NCBI RefSeq assembly: GCF_004802635.2 | Contig: NZ_CP046052.1 | Location: 1,860,001-1,924,000, forward strand | Length of the DNA stretch: 64,000 nucleotides | Source: Methylocystis heyeri | Lineage (GTDB): Bacteria; Pseudomonadota; Alphaproteobacteria; Rhizobiales; Beijerinckiaceae | Direction of reading: 5' to 3' | Translations under genes and position numbers: made by a program | Shown: positions 1-11,007 of the stretch, piece after piece | Numbering within the stretch: position 1 is the stretch's first letter | Layout of the letters: every line of letters begins with the position of its first letter | The notes under the pieces: model-generated | Database searches by the model: none | What the model saw: only the letters and a program-made list of their open reading frames with translations | Told to the model about the DNA's origin: nothing

Positions 1-251
1 TGCCGCCTGATCTCGGCAGCCAGCGTCTTCGCATAGGCCTTGCGCGGCATTTCGTAGGCCTTGGCCCGTCCCCCCACATGCATCTTGGCCTTGCCGGCGT
101 GAGCCGGCGCGGTCGGCGTCGCGCTGTCTGCGGGCGGCGCCGGCTTCGAGGTTTCGGCGGGCTCCGCGGCCGGCGGAACGCCCTGGCCGGTTTCGGCCCA
201 GGCGGATGTGGCGAAGACCAGCGCCGCGAGACCCAACGCCAGATGTTTCAT
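1..251 (-). CDS. Small secreted Ala/Pro-rich protein, 3' end outside window
   Basis: The reading frame begins with an ATG at 251 on the minus strand and is still open at base 1, so only the first 83 residues are seen. The start is supported by a purine-rich GGAGAGGG ribosome binding site just upstream. The N-terminus is a clear signal peptide (hydrophobic core followed by SAWA-E), so the product is exported. After the signal come about 30 residues rich in Ala and Pro, then a basic Lys/Arg stretch. No family is recognised. Codon use and the signal peptide make it a real gene; its function is unknown. Confidence 0.6.
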   Translation of the reverse strand, partial: MKHLALGLAALVFATSAWAETGQGVPPAAEPAETSKPAPPADSATPTAPAHAGKAKMHVGGRAKAYEMPRKAYAKTLAAEIRR

Positions 252-285
252 TTTATCCCTCTCCAGAACCAATGGTTTGTTCCGC

Positions 286-314
286 CCCCGGGCCCGCTGA
301 ATGCGGGCCCGGGG
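286..314 (-). terminator. Strong GC hairpin after the TonB receptor gene
   Basis: A perfect 12-bp stem (arms 286-297 and 303-314) encloses a 5-nt loop immediately past the stop codon of the TonB receptor gene. The stem is almost pure G/C. It has no T-tract on the minus strand, so it is either a poor intrinsic terminator or an mRNA 3'-end stabiliser. Confidence 0.4.
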
Positions 315-324
315 AAGCCTGAAA

Positions 325-2847
325 TCATCTTGCATGGAGTCCGGAGCTCGTTCCGGGCGCGTCGGCGCCGGCGAGCGTCGTTCCCCCGCCCGGATTGCCC
401 GGTCCCCCGATGTCGTATTTCACGCCGAGGAAGTAGGTGCGCTCGGGATAGGGGTTTGGATTGACCACATATTTCCAGCGCCCGATGTTGTCGATGCCGG
501 CTGTGGCGGTCCAATTCGGCGCAAATTTGTAGGTCACCTTCGCGTCGAAAACGAGATATTCGCTGTCCGTCGTGCCATAGGTATTGTGGTTGAAATCGGT
601 ATTAGCGAGCGAAACGAAGGAGCCGGTCGCATAGCGCACGCCGCCCGCGAAGGTCCATTTATCGTCTGGCGAGTAGCTCCCCACAGCGCGGATGCGGATG
701 CGCGGCACGCGCGGAACCTGCATGCCGTCGTACCAGGGCTGCGCCTTATCTGCCAGCGTCTTGGAATCGGTGAATGTGGCGCTGGCGTTGAAATTGAGCC
801 CTCGCCAATACACGTCCTTCATATCCACCGCGCCCTCGACGCCGCGGAAGCGCACTTGGTCGATGTTGTATTGCTGCGTCAGGGGTATGCCGGTGTAAAA
901 GGCGGTCTGGCTGGCGATGAAGTTCCAGCGATCGTCCTCGAACAGGCTGACGCGCGGGACCACGAGCCCGACCTTGCCGCCAAAAGCGTCGGCCCAATGA
1001 TATTCGCCGGTGAGATCGTAAACGGTCGAGGACTCGGGTTGGAGATTGGGGTTGTTCACGAGAATTGAGTTCGGGCCGCTGATGGCCTGGAACAATTCGC
1101 TGACCGTCGGGAAGCGATAATTGCGCCCGAACGCGGCGCGCAGCAGGAATTCCGGCGTGACCTGATATTCCAGCGCCGCCTTGGGTTCGAAGGCGCCCTT
1201 GTCGGATTCAGGCGAATAGAGCGGCGCCTTGCCGAGCGTATTGTTCACGCCGCCGAAGGCGCTCCAGAAATCCCCGCGCGCGCCGGTCGTGAGCCGCCAT
1301 TGTGGCGCGAACTTCCACTCGTCCTGGATATAGAGGCCGTTGGTCTGGGTCTTGCCGTAGTTCACCGCCTGGATGTCGTAATAATAGTTCGACATCCATA
1401 CGTCGGTGTTGGTCTGCACGGTGTTGAGCGAATAGACGTCGGCGTGCCCGCCGAAGGATATGATGTGCCGGCCGAAGAGATCGAGGTCGGGACGGTAGAT
1501 GAAGCGCGCGTCGAAGGTGCGCCAGAAATTGCCGCCCTGATTGACGTTCGAGCCGGTGGGATTGATCGACCAGCTCGTCACGCCCTTGGTGGAGACCGAG
1601 GGAATGAAGCCATAGGCGGAAGCCGTGTTCGAATAATCGCGCAGGAAATTATACTGCGTAGCGACGAGATCGTAATCGAACAGGCCTTTGGTGTCGCTCT
1701 TCAGCTCGGCCGCCTGCATCAGATGCGAGGCGTTGGAATGAGACGGATTGAGGCCCGAAAGCCCATAGTAGCCGTAAGGGCCGAGGTTGATCTGCGTGCC
1801 CTTGCCGAGATTGTAGAGCGGAACCCCGCTGGTCGTGGTCATGAAGGGGTTGACGAAGGTGTTGTCCACCAGCGACCAGAACCCGATCTGATAGGTGAGC
1901 CGCGTCGTCGGCGAGAAATCATAGGCCAGCTTGACCTTGCCCATGTGCTGCTCGCTGTGGTCGGCGCCCGCCGATCCCCCGATGAGATTGAGGTTGCCGT
2001 TCTGGTCGGCCGCGAACTGCCCGCCAAAGGCGCCGAGCAATCCGTTCTTGCCGGGGCTCGTGTTGAAGGTGTTCATGGAAAAGGTCTGGGCCTGCCCCTG
2101 TGCGTCGAGCCGGTCGTAGGTGACCCAATAGGAGAAGTCGTTGATGCGGTCGCCGACCGCTATATTCATGTCCCCGGAAAGATTGGTCGAATTTTCCAGG
2201 AACCAGCCGAAAGGCTGCACCGCGCCGGTGCCGGAGAAATGCGCCTCGAAACTCTCCGGCATACGGGTCGTGATCGTATAGACGCCGCTGACCGAATTGC
2301 CTGGATAAAGCGCCGAAAACGGCCCGGCGATCACGTCGATGCGTTCTATTTCCGTGGGCGAGACCATGCCCCAGCGCGGCGGATAGGCGTAGCTGTTGCC
2401 GAGGTAGTTGGACAACAGCACGCCATCGGCGAAGACCATGGTGCGGGCGCTGTCCTGCGGATTGTTGACCCGCCCCTCCACCGTGGCGTTGCGGTCGCCG
2501 ATGTAACGCTCGCGCACCAGCACGCTCGGGAGATATTTGAAGGTCTCCGCGGTGGTCATGACATTGACGGTCTTTTCTATCTCCTCTCGCGTCGCCGAAC
2601 TGACGTCGGCGACATGGGCGACGCTTTCCGGCAGGTAGGAGCCGCTGAACGGCTTGCCGGTGTGGCCGAGGCTGTCGGCCTGCCCCGGAGCGGAGGGCGG
2701 CGGAGCGGCGCCCACGACCGGAGCCGGCGGCGGAGCGGCCGCGCCGACGTCGATGGTCGGCAGCGCCTCCTGGGCGTGAGAGGGAACGACGAAAGACAAG
2801 GCGAGCGCGACAGCGGAAGCGCTGCGCAGAAGACAAGTGCGGTGCAT
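325..2847 (-). CDS. TonB-dependent outer-membrane receptor
   Basis: This encodes an 840-residue TonB-dependent receptor: an outer-membrane beta-barrel with an N-terminal plug that takes up a scarce ligand (metal chelate or cofactor) using ExbBD-TonB energy. The start is set at 2847, where an ATG follows a GGGGAG site; an ATG 27 nt upstream has weaker context. A signal peptide ends near SHAQ. A Pro/Ala-rich linker follows, then a plug domain (a motif around 'RYIGDRNATVEGR', then 'ERIDVIAGPFSALYPG') and a long aromatic-rich barrel. The C-terminus runs about 25 residues past the last expected beta-strand (YFLGVKYDI) as a Gly/Ala-rich tail, which is unusual because these barrels normally end in an aromatic residue. 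The ligand cannot be read from sequence. The DUF2946 and di-heme peroxidase neighbours point toward a metal, possibly copper. Confidence 0.93.
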   Translation of the reverse strand: MHRTCLLRSASAVALALSFVVPSHAQEALPTIDVGAAAPPPAPVVGAAPPPSAPGQADSLGHTGKPFSGSYLPESVAHVADVSSATREEIEKTVNVMTTAETFKYLPSVLVRERYIGDRNATVEGRVNNPQDSARTMVFADGVLLSNYLGNSYAYPPRWGMVSPTEIERIDVIAGPFSALYPGNSVSGVYTITTRMPESFEAHFSGTGAVQPFGWFLENSTNLSGDMNIAVGDRINDFSYWVTYDRLDAQGQAQTFSMNTFNTSPGKNGLLGAFGGQFAADQNGNLNLIGGSAGADHSEQHMGKVKLAYDFSPTTRLTYQIGFWSLVDNTFVNPFMTTTSGVPLYNLGKGTQINLGPYGYYGLSGLNPSHSNASHLMQAAELKSDTKGLFDYDLVATQYNFLRDYSNTASAYGFIPSVSTKGVTSWSINPTGSNVNQGGNFWRTFDARFIYRPDLDLFGRHIISFGGHADVYSLNTVQTNTDVWMSNYYYDIQAVNYGKTQTNGLYIQDEWKFAPQWRLTTGARGDFWSAFGGVNNTLGKAPLYSPESDKGAFEPKAALEYQVTPEFLLRAAFGRNYRFPTVSELFQAISGPNSILVNNPNLQPESSTVYDLTGEYHWADAFGGKVGLVVPRVSLFEDDRWNFIASQTAFYTGIPLTQQYNIDQVRFRGVEGAVDMKDVYWRGLNFNASATFTDSKTLADKAQPWYDGMQVPRVPRIRIRAVGSYSPDDKWTFAGGVRYATGSFVSLANTDFNHNTYGTTDSEYLVFDAKVTYKFAPNWTATAGIDNIGRWKYVVNPNPYPERTYFLGVKYDIGGPGNPGGGTTLAGADAPGTSSGLHAR

Positions 2848-3222
2848 TACGGAAACTCCCCGCGCCGCGTGCAAGGCGGCGCCCCCATAAGGCCGTCAGG
2901 CCCGCGCGCGCTCGAGCGCACCGCCGCGAGAGCCGACAAGGCCCCCGCGATGAAAATGCGCTACAGCAGTTTGATGATGCGCGATTATCCCGCTCTGACG
3001 ATTGCGCTCGAGCAGAAACCGCGCAAAGCGCGCCGCGGCCGTTCGGACCCCGGATTTTTTCTTTTGATTGGATGATCGGATCGGACCCCGCGAGAATGCG
3101 CCGCTCTCGTCGCGCCTTGCGGAATGCATTCCAGGCGGACGCGGTTCTGGTCGCTGAACGATTCCGTTCGGCGGAACCGGCGCCGGGCGTGCGGCTCGGC
3201 GTATCTCAGGGGAAGATTGGGC
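2848..3222. other. Intergenic region upstream of the TonB receptor
   Basis: This 375-bp stretch has no convincing gene. It should hold the receptor promoter, but no Fur box, cobalamin riboswitch core or other recognised element was found by eye. Open frames here have poor starts and look like GC shadows. Confidence 0.4.
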
Positions 3223-3579
3223 TCAGGCGAGGGCCGGCGGCGCTCTCGGCTGATGCGCACGGGCGCTGGACGGAGAAGAAGGCGCCAGCGATTGCGGCGG
3301 CGGGCCCAGCGTGACTGCGGCGCGTTCGCCGAGAACATGGGCGACGGCGGCAAAGGTGAAAGCGGTGAGGAGGCTCGCCGCGCAGAACGGGCACGACAGG
3401 CAATCGTGCTTGTGCTCGCCTGAGGTATTGCCCTGGTCGCCGCTGTGATTGACGCAATGCTGCGCAACCGCGGCGCCATCCATGGGCGTCATCGGTCCGG
3501 AGACAGAAGCTCCGCCAGCCGCGGTCTGAACGACCAGCGCCAGCACTAGGAACCACGTCCTGAACCAGAAACCACGCAT
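3223..3579 (-). CDS. DUF2946-like membrane/periplasmic protein
   Basis: The protein is about 118 residues with an N-terminal hydrophobic segment (signal or anchor). A Cys/His-containing centre (AQHCVNHSGD, then HKHDCLSCPFC) is followed by a second hydrophobic stretch and a Pro/Ser-rich tail. The CxxCxxC-like cluster next to a transmembrane helix is typical of the DUF2946 family. Members of that family often sit beside TonB-dependent copper receptors, and a metal-related role is inferred from that. The ATG at 3579 is used; an in-frame TTG at 3606 is an alternative and neither has a strong ribosome site. It lies between the TonB receptor and the di-heme peroxidase on the same strand. Confidence 0.68.
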   Translation of the reverse strand: MRGFWFRTWFLVLALVVQTAAGGASVSGPMTPMDGAAVAQHCVNHSGDQGNTSGEHKHDCLSCPFCAASLLTAFTFAAVAHVLGERAAVTLGPPPQSLAPSSPSSARAHQPRAPPALA

Positions 3580-3717
3580 CAGCGTAAGAGCCCATCCACG
3601 AAGCAAAAAAACCTAGCGGCTTAGCTCGGCTGTTGCAATCGCTGGGACGGGCTCTCTTCACTTTTCGCTAGCATGTGTCCCGCCGGCCACATCGGCCGCG
3701 CGACGGTCGCGGCGGCC

Positions 3718-4806
3718 TCAGGGCTGCGGACGCGGGGTGGTCGCCACCATGGGAGGCATGTGAGGCAGCGTCACCTCGGGCTGACGCCCCGTGAGCGATT
3801 TCAGGAAATCGGCGATCTTGCCGGATTCCTCGTCGCTGAGCTGAACCCCGAGCTGGGCGTCCGCCATCACTTCGACGGCCTTTTTCAGATCCCAGACCCG
3901 CCCGCTGTGGAAATAGGGCGGGTTCAGCTCGACATTGCGCAGCTCCTGCACGCGGAACACGTATTTATCGGCCAGATTCTTGGTGATCGCGTAACGGCCC
4001 CAGTCGTCGGTCGGGAGAATTTCCGGCCCCGGATTGTGAACGACGCCAAAACGTTCGAAGCTCGCGCCGCCGAGATTGACCCCGTTGTGGCAGCCCGAGC
4101 AGCCCTTATCCACGAAGAGCTTGAGCCCCGCCTTCTGGGATTCGCCGAGCGCGGCGTCGTCGCCCTTGAGCCAAAGATCGAAAGGCGCGCCCGGGGTGAT
4201 CAGGGTCGTCTCGAACACGGCGATGGCGCGGGCGGCATTGTCGTAGGTGACCGGATTGGGATCGCCGGGGAAAGCTTTGTTGAAGGCGTCGACATAGCCG
4301 GGCACGCCCTTGAGGAACTCCACCGCATGCGCCTTGGCGGGATTCGCGTCCGCGGGATTGAAAATGGTCGGCCCGCCGCGCGTTTTCTGCATGGCGCCGG
4401 GGAAGGCCATCACGGAACGCAGCACCTGGTCCTTGAGATCGGAGGCGCGTCCGTCGAAGAACAGGGTCTTGTTGAAGACGGCGTTGAGCACCGTCTGGGA
4501 TTTGCGGCCTGCGAGCTGCCAGCTTCGCGCGGTGGAGGAAGCGCGGCCGTCTCCGCCGCCCATGCCGAGATCATGGCAGGCGCTGCAGGAAAGCTCGTGG
4601 CTTTCCGAGATGCGGGGGTCGAAATAGAGCATCTTGCCGAGCGCCAGCTTTTCCGGGGTCGACGGCTCGCCCGGAAGCTGAGGCGCCGTGTCCGGGATCG
4701 GCTCGAAAAGTTTCTTTGCGGAATCGCGGAGAGAATCGTCGGCGAGCGCCGGGCCGGCGGCGAGAACGGCGAGAAGGGACGCAAGCAGCGGAAAACGCAT
4801 TTTCAT
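3718..4806 (-). CDS. Di-heme cytochrome c peroxidase (CcpA/MauG family)
   Basis: This is a 362-residue periplasmic protein with a Sec signal peptide (ending ALA-DD) and two c-type heme sites, CSACH (Cys74/Cys77/His78) and CSGCH (Cys236/Cys239/His240). The spacing and the downstream 'ELRNVELNPPYFHSG' block are hallmarks of the bacterial di-heme peroxidase/MauG family. Members either reduce H2O2 using cytochrome c electrons or oxidise protein residues. The start at 4806 follows a GAGG motif; an ATG two codons in is possible. The family includes MbnH, which in methanotroph copper operons sits near a TonB receptor. The local gene order is reminiscent of that, but no methanobactin gene or MbnP partner is visible here, so the specific role stays open. 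Confidence 0.9.
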   Translation of the reverse strand: MKMRFPLLASLLAVLAAGPALADDSLRDSAKKLFEPIPDTAPQLPGEPSTPEKLALGKMLYFDPRISESHELSCSACHDLGMGGGDGRASSTARSWQLAGRKSQTVLNAVFNKTLFFDGRASDLKDQVLRSVMAFPGAMQKTRGGPTIFNPADANPAKAHAVEFLKGVPGYVDAFNKAFPGDPNPVTYDNAARAIAVFETTLITPGAPFDLWLKGDDAALGESQKAGLKLFVDKGCSGCHNGVNLGGASFERFGVVHNPGPEILPTDDWGRYAITKNLADKYVFRVQELRNVELNPPYFHSGRVWDLKKAVEVMADAQLGVQLSDEESGKIADFLKSLTGRQPEVTLPHMPPMVATTPRPQP

Positions 4807-5104
4807 AGGCGCCTCGGTTCGAGTCGGCTTTGCACAGCTTCACATTACCACAGCCGCGCCGAGCCGCGCCAAGCGCCATAGCCGCGGGCGGAGGGTTTTT
4901 TGTCGGACTGCGGCAAGGGGTCGCCTCGCGTTCGGCCTCACGCGCCGCGCCACGCACCCAAAATCCGGTTTTTCCTTTGCCGGACCCGACCTCGGTTCCG
5001 CCCGGGGCGGCGACTTGCCAGCGGCGCCCGGGCGTGGCAGACAGCCAATCTCCCCATGGCTTCGCTTTGTTCGCCTGCTGGTGTCCGTGGGGCGTGGAGG
5101 CGTC

Positions 5105-6073
5105 ATGGAGCGGAGAAGTTTTCTTGCGTTGGCCGCTGCGAGCTTGGCGTCGCCCTCTTTTGAAGCCTCGGCGCAGCCGGCGGCGGTTGGTTCGAGCGGC
5201 ATCGAAGACGCCATAGCGGAATTCCTTCGGCTTCCCGGATCGAAAAGCTTCCTCATTCGCAGCGCCCGCCAATGCGCCCGCGTGGACAGAAGCTACAATC
5301 CCGACCATCAGATGTTTGTCGGCAGCGCCGTCAAAACCTTTATCCTGGCCGAATTCCTGCGGCGCGTCGAGGCGGGAGAACTTTCCGAAAACCAGCAGAT
5401 CCCCATCGACGACGGCATCCGCTCGCTGGACAGCCCGGTCTTCCTGAATCTCACCGGCTCCACGCGTGCGGCCGACGTGCTGGAGGCCATGATCTCCCAC
5501 AGCGACAATACCGCGACGGATGCGGCCATGGCTGCAGCGGGGGTCGCCAACGTCCGCCAATTCATAGCGTCGGCCGGACTCACCCAGACGATCGTTCCCG
5601 ACTCCACGCGCATCATGTTCTCATATCTGGCTGGCGCCCCTTATGGCGTGGACATGGGCTGGGCGGGAATGCAGCAGATCGCGGCGGGCCACTACTTCGG
5701 CCCGTTGCGCTCGCCGCTCAACATGCAGGAAACCATGATGAGCACGGCGTCCGAGATGGTGTCGTATTACCAGCGCGCCCTCTCAGGCCAGTTTTTCACA
5801 CAGAAGACGACCCTTTCCGAGTTCCGCCGCATACAGGCGACCGCCGACGCCATAGCGCGGATCGTGCCCGACGGCGTCAAGGGCTACGCCAAGGGCGGCA
5901 GCATCAATTGGGACCCCTTCCACGCTCTGTGCGTCCCGGGTCAGATGGTCGTGAACAACGAGCCCATAACCTTCTGCTTCACGTTGAACTGGATCGGCGC
6001 CGAGGCGGACGTTCAGGCGCGCTTCGGCGCGGCCCTCGCAAAAATTCTCGGCTATGCGGCGCAAATGTGCTGA
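5105..6073 (+). CDS. Tat-exported serine beta-lactamase-like hydrolase
   Basis: This 322-residue protein starts with a twin-arginine signal (ERRSFLALAA). It carries the three class A serine beta-lactamase motifs: Ser74-x-x-Lys77 (SAVK), Ser-Asp-Asn at 133-135, and a Lys-Gly-Gly-Ser box at 263-266 replacing the usual K-T/S-G. The family forms an acyl-enzyme with beta-lactams. No clear Glu166-type omega-loop motif (ExxLN) is evident, so hydrolysis of antibiotics is uncertain and a penicillin-binding or esterase role is possible. The start at 5105 has GGAGG only 4 nt upstream. It lies divergent from the cytochrome peroxidase and upstream of acetyl-CoA synthetase. Confidence 0.85.
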   Translation: MERRSFLALAAASLASPSFEASAQPAAVGSSGIEDAIAEFLRLPGSKSFLIRSARQCARVDRSYNPDHQMFVGSAVKTFILAEFLRRVEAGELSENQQIPIDDGIRSLDSPVFLNLTGSTRAADVLEAMISHSDNTATDAAMAAAGVANVRQFIASAGLTQTIVPDSTRIMFSYLAGAPYGVDMGWAGMQQIAAGHYFGPLRSPLNMQETMMSTASEMVSYYQRALSGQFFTQKTTLSEFRRIQATADAIARIVPDGVKGYAKGGSINWDPFHALCVPGQMVVNNEPITFCFTLNWIGAEADVQARFGAALAKILGYAAQMC

Positions 6074-6205
6074 GCCTCGGCCCGCCGAGCGCGGGCGCTG
6101 GTCGGATTGACCGGCCTCTCCCGCAAGTGTGAAAATAACGCAAGCGCCGGCTGCAGAAAGCCGCGGGAAAACGACAAGGCCGCCAAGGCCCGAGGGAGGA
6201 TGCGG

Positions 6206-8137
<1,932 letters not shown>

Positions 8138-8342
8138 AGGACGGCGCGCGGGGACGAAGGGAGCATCCCTCGGGGAGAGGGGGCGGATAGTAACGGCCAA
8201 TTAACGCGCGCTGGCACCCCGAAGTCGAAGCCCTGCCGGCTTGCTGATCCCCCGGCTTGCGGCTACCTATGGCGAGCATGCTACTCTGAGTCGGCTCGAG
8301 CGGCTCGGTTGTAGCTGTGGCCGGGCCAGCCAAGAGACGCAT

Positions 8343-8428
8343 GCGGACGTGGCGAAATCGGTAGACGCAAGGGACTTAAAATCCCTCGGCCATTGGCTGT
8401 GCGGGTTCGAGTCCCGCCGTCCGCACCA
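8343..8428 (+). tRNA. tRNA-Leu (anticodon UAA)
   Basis: The acceptor arms GCGGACG (8343-8349) and CGTCCGC (8418-8424) pair perfectly. The anticodon stem AGGGA/TCCCT encloses loop CTTAAAA with anticodon TAA at 8377-8379. A long variable arm, a T-loop GTTCGAG and an encoded CCA (8426-8428) complete a class II tRNA-Leu. Confidence 0.97.
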
Positions 8429-8558
8429 TTCGCTTCGCTATCCCGCCCGAGAAGCCGACCCGCAGGGGGCTTGCCCAGAGGCGGGCGATCATATAGCAGG
8501 CGTCGAGGGACCAAAGGAACGGCGATGCCGCTCCAGCTAAACCCGCGGGAACAGCGAT

Positions 8559-8792
8559 ATGAGCCAGAAGCCGATCAATTTCCGACATCTTTCGACTCTG
8601 GTCGCGGTGGCGATCCTCGTCGGCACAGAACTCGTCGGCGCTTCCTGGGCCGCCGGATGGGCGCTCGGCGGCCTGTTCCAGCTCGATCCCCTGGTCAGCC
8701 GCGCTTTCGAGGCGATCTTTGCGCTCGCCGGTTTCGTGGGCCTCTACTTCTTCATGCGCACAGCCGTCAAGAACGAGCCCATCAGGGGCTGA
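8559..8792 (+). CDS. Small two-helix membrane protein
   Basis: This 77-residue protein has two predicted transmembrane helices (about residues 10-35 and 45-66) joined by a short loop, ending in a charged tail. It starts at an ATG downstream of a weak GGGA site and is followed by a strong intrinsic terminator, which supports a real transcription unit. No family is recognised. The tRNA-Leu gene lies 130 bp upstream on the same strand. Confidence 0.7.
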   Translation: MSQKPINFRHLSTLVAVAILVGTELVGASWAAGWALGGLFQLDPLVSRAFEAIFALAGFVGLYFFMRTAVKNEPIRG

Positions 8793-8850
8793 ACAGCAAA
8801 GACGCGCCAATCCCCGTTGATGTCACAGCAGCGCAACCCCGTGCGCCGAG

Positions 8851-8882
8851 GCGCCGCCCGTTTCGGGGGCGGCGCTTTTTTT
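8851..8882 (+). terminator. Rho-independent terminator
   Basis: Arms GCGCCGCCC (8851-8859) and GGGCGGCGC (8867-8875) form a 9-bp G/C stem followed directly by seven T residues. It ends the small membrane protein transcript. Confidence 0.9.
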
Positions 8883-9205
8883 ATTGTTTGCGAGGACTTC
8901 CATCCGGGCGCCAGCGCTTCCGGTCGTCGCCGAAAGGATTGCGACACAAACAGATTTGCCTTTTCTTTGGACCCGATATCGGCGAAAACAACTCTTGATT
9001 GACGGGTGCGCGCGCCTACCCGGGACTTGAGCTAAGCTATTGTTCTGCTTGCAGCAAGACCCGAGGGGCTGGAAACGCCGGCGGCGTTCGAGGAAGCCGC
9101 GGAGGCGTTCACGCGCAGGACTGGCCGAGGTCCGCTTGCGCCGCCGGAATGCGCGCAGTCTCCCTCGCCCTTTCCTTGGTTCGCCGCGTCGCTGGAGAGC
9201 CGTGC

Positions 9206-10795
9206 ATGTTGTCTACGCTGAGCCAGTGGCTCTTCAACACCGCCGGGTTGGAGCCGCATGGATACTGCCTGCTCTGGGAACCGGGACTGATCTGGCTATA
9301 TGCGGCCTCCGATACAATGATCGCGCTGGCCTATTTCTCCATTCCGCTCAGTCTCGCGATCATTGGAAAGCACCGCGGCGATCTCGTCTTCAGGCCGTTA
9401 TTGGGGCTGTTCGCAGCTTTCATCCTGCTTTGCGGCACCAGCCACTGGCTCGATCTTCTGACCCTGTGGACTCCCCTCTACAGTCTCCTCGGGCTCATCA
9501 AAGCCGCGACCGCGATCACCTCCGTCATCACCGCCTACGCGCTGTGGCGCGGGCTTCCGAATTTTCTCGCCCTTCCCTCCTTCGAGCAGCTGCGCCGGGC
9601 CAATGTCGCGTTGCGCGCCAGCGAAGAACGCCTGGCCCATGCGCAGAAATTGGAGGCGATAGGGCAGCTGACCGGCGGCATAGCCCATGATTTCAACAAT
9701 GTCCTCCAGGTCATCAGCGGCTCTCTGAGCGTGATCGAGCGCAAATTGGCTCAAAACCGCGACGCCGATATAGCGCCGTCGCTGGAGGCGATAAAAAGAG
9801 CGTCCAACACCGCCACGAACCTCGTCGCGCGGATGCTGGCGTTCTCGCGACGGCAGACGCTGGCTCCGCGCGAGATCGAGCCGGACAGGCTAGTCGCGGG
9901 CATGGAGGAAATGCTGCGCCGGACGCTCGGGCCGGAGATCCGGCTCGATCTGCGCCCGCTGCGCTGTCGCTCCAATGTGACCTGCGATCCGTCCCAGCTC
10001 GAGAGCGCTCTGCTCAATCTGGCGATCAACGCCCGGGACGCCATGCCGCAAGGCGGAACCCTCAGGATATCGACCGCCGATCGAAACCCGCCGGCCGATA
10101 TCGCAGACTCCGACGTGCCGCCAGGCGACTATGTCGAGATCGAGGTGGAGGACAACGGCGCCGGCATGAGCCGGGAAGTTCTGGATCGGGCTTTCGAACC
10201 CTATTTCACGACCAAACCCGTCGGCAGAGGCACCGGCCTCGGCCTCTCGCAGATCTATGGCTTCGTGAGGCAATCAGGCGGGTTGATGCGTATCGAAAGC
10301 GAGCCCGGAAAAGGAACTTCGGTTCGAATTTATCTTCCCGGACATGCGCCCACGGCGTGCCTGCAGGCCGGAAGCGCGCCGCCCTCAGCCGAAAGCTTCG
10401 ATCACTGCGGCTCGCGCGCTCGCGGAAAAGCGCTCGTCGTGGAGGATCAGCCGGAGGTCCGCTCCCAGGTGGTCGACGCGCTTCAGGAGATGGGTTACGC
10501 CGTCTGCGAAGCCCCGGACGGCATAACCGGTTTGAAAATGCTCGAAGCCGCCGGCGAATTGAATCTGCTGGTCAGCGACGTAGGCCTTCCCGGCATGAGC
10601 GGGGGCCAGTTGGCCGAGATCGCCCACGCCGCCAGGCCGGCGCTGCCGATCCTGCTCATTACGGGCTATGCGGGCGCATCGCTGGAAAAGCTTGAAATTG
10701 CGCCGAACATGGATGTTCTGAGGAAGCCTTTCACCCTCGATCAATTCTCGGCCAGCGTCCGGGCGCTCACGCAAGCGAAGGCCTCCGTGGGATAA
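9206..10795 (+). CDS. Hybrid histidine kinase with ethylene-receptor-type sensor domain
   Basis: The protein has 529 residues. Residues about 30-115 form three membrane helices matching the plant ETR1 ethylene-binding domain. Asp36, Tyr43, Ile73, Cys76 and His80 occupy the same relative spacing as ETR1 Asp25, Tyr32, Ile62, Cys65 and His69. The Cys/His pair is the copper-binding site in ETR1. A short coiled linker leads to a HisKA domain (GGIAHDFNN, phospho-acceptor His161), a full HATPase (N-box NLAINARDA, G-boxes DNGAGMS and GRGTGLGLS) and a C-terminal receiver with Asp458 (SDVGLPG). It should autophosphorylate and signal through the receiver. The start at 9206 has GGAGAG 6 nt upstream. No separate output regulator is adjacent. 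Ligand binding is inferred from residue conservation. Confidence 0.92.
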   Translation: MLSTLSQWLFNTAGLEPHGYCLLWEPGLIWLYAASDTMIALAYFSIPLSLAIIGKHRGDLVFRPLLGLFAAFILLCGTSHWLDLLTLWTPLYSLLGLIKAATAITSVITAYALWRGLPNFLALPSFEQLRRANVALRASEERLAHAQKLEAIGQLTGGIAHDFNNVLQVISGSLSVIERKLAQNRDADIAPSLEAIKRASNTATNLVARMLAFSRRQTLAPREIEPDRLVAGMEEMLRRTLGPEIRLDLRPLRCRSNVTCDPSQLESALLNLAINARDAMPQGGTLRISTADRNPPADIADSDVPPGDYVEIEVEDNGAGMSREVLDRAFEPYFTTKPVGRGTGLGLSQIYGFVRQSGGLMRIESEPGKGTSVRIYLPGHAPTACLQAGSAPPSAESFDHCGSRARGKALVVEDQPEVRSQVVDALQEMGYAVCEAPDGITGLKMLEAAGELNLLVSDVGLPGMSGGQLAEIAHAARPALPILLITGYAGASLEKLEIAPNMDVLRKPFTLDQFSASVRALTQAKASVG

Positions 10796-11007
10796 GCCGG
10801 CCGACCATATGAACGCCCACCCCGCGAGCCCGTCAACCTCCTGTCCCAGCTACCGGTTCCAGCCGGACCTCGGCTTGACCGCGCCGTGTAATCGCCGCAA
10901 TTTTATTAAGATTCCCCGGCCAAAGTAGGTTTCGGGGGGTCGCGCCTCCTTTTTTGAAAAACGGGCCCCTCCCGCCTCGCCCGCAATAAGCTCCAAGGAA
11001 ACGCCAA

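Noticed and set aside
1300-3075. 591-codon open frame on the plus strand opposite the TonB receptor
   Set aside because: It is a GC-driven antisense shadow of the receptor gene, with arginine/valine-rich translation and no ribosome site or known family.
2848-3222. Cobalamin riboswitch or Fur box before the TonB receptor
   Set aside because: I looked for the conserved riboswitch core and a Fur-type palindrome and found neither.
1-4806. Methanobactin biosynthesis locus
   Set aside because: No mbnA-like precursor peptide and no MbnB or MbnC homologue are visible, only a receptor and a peroxidase of related families.
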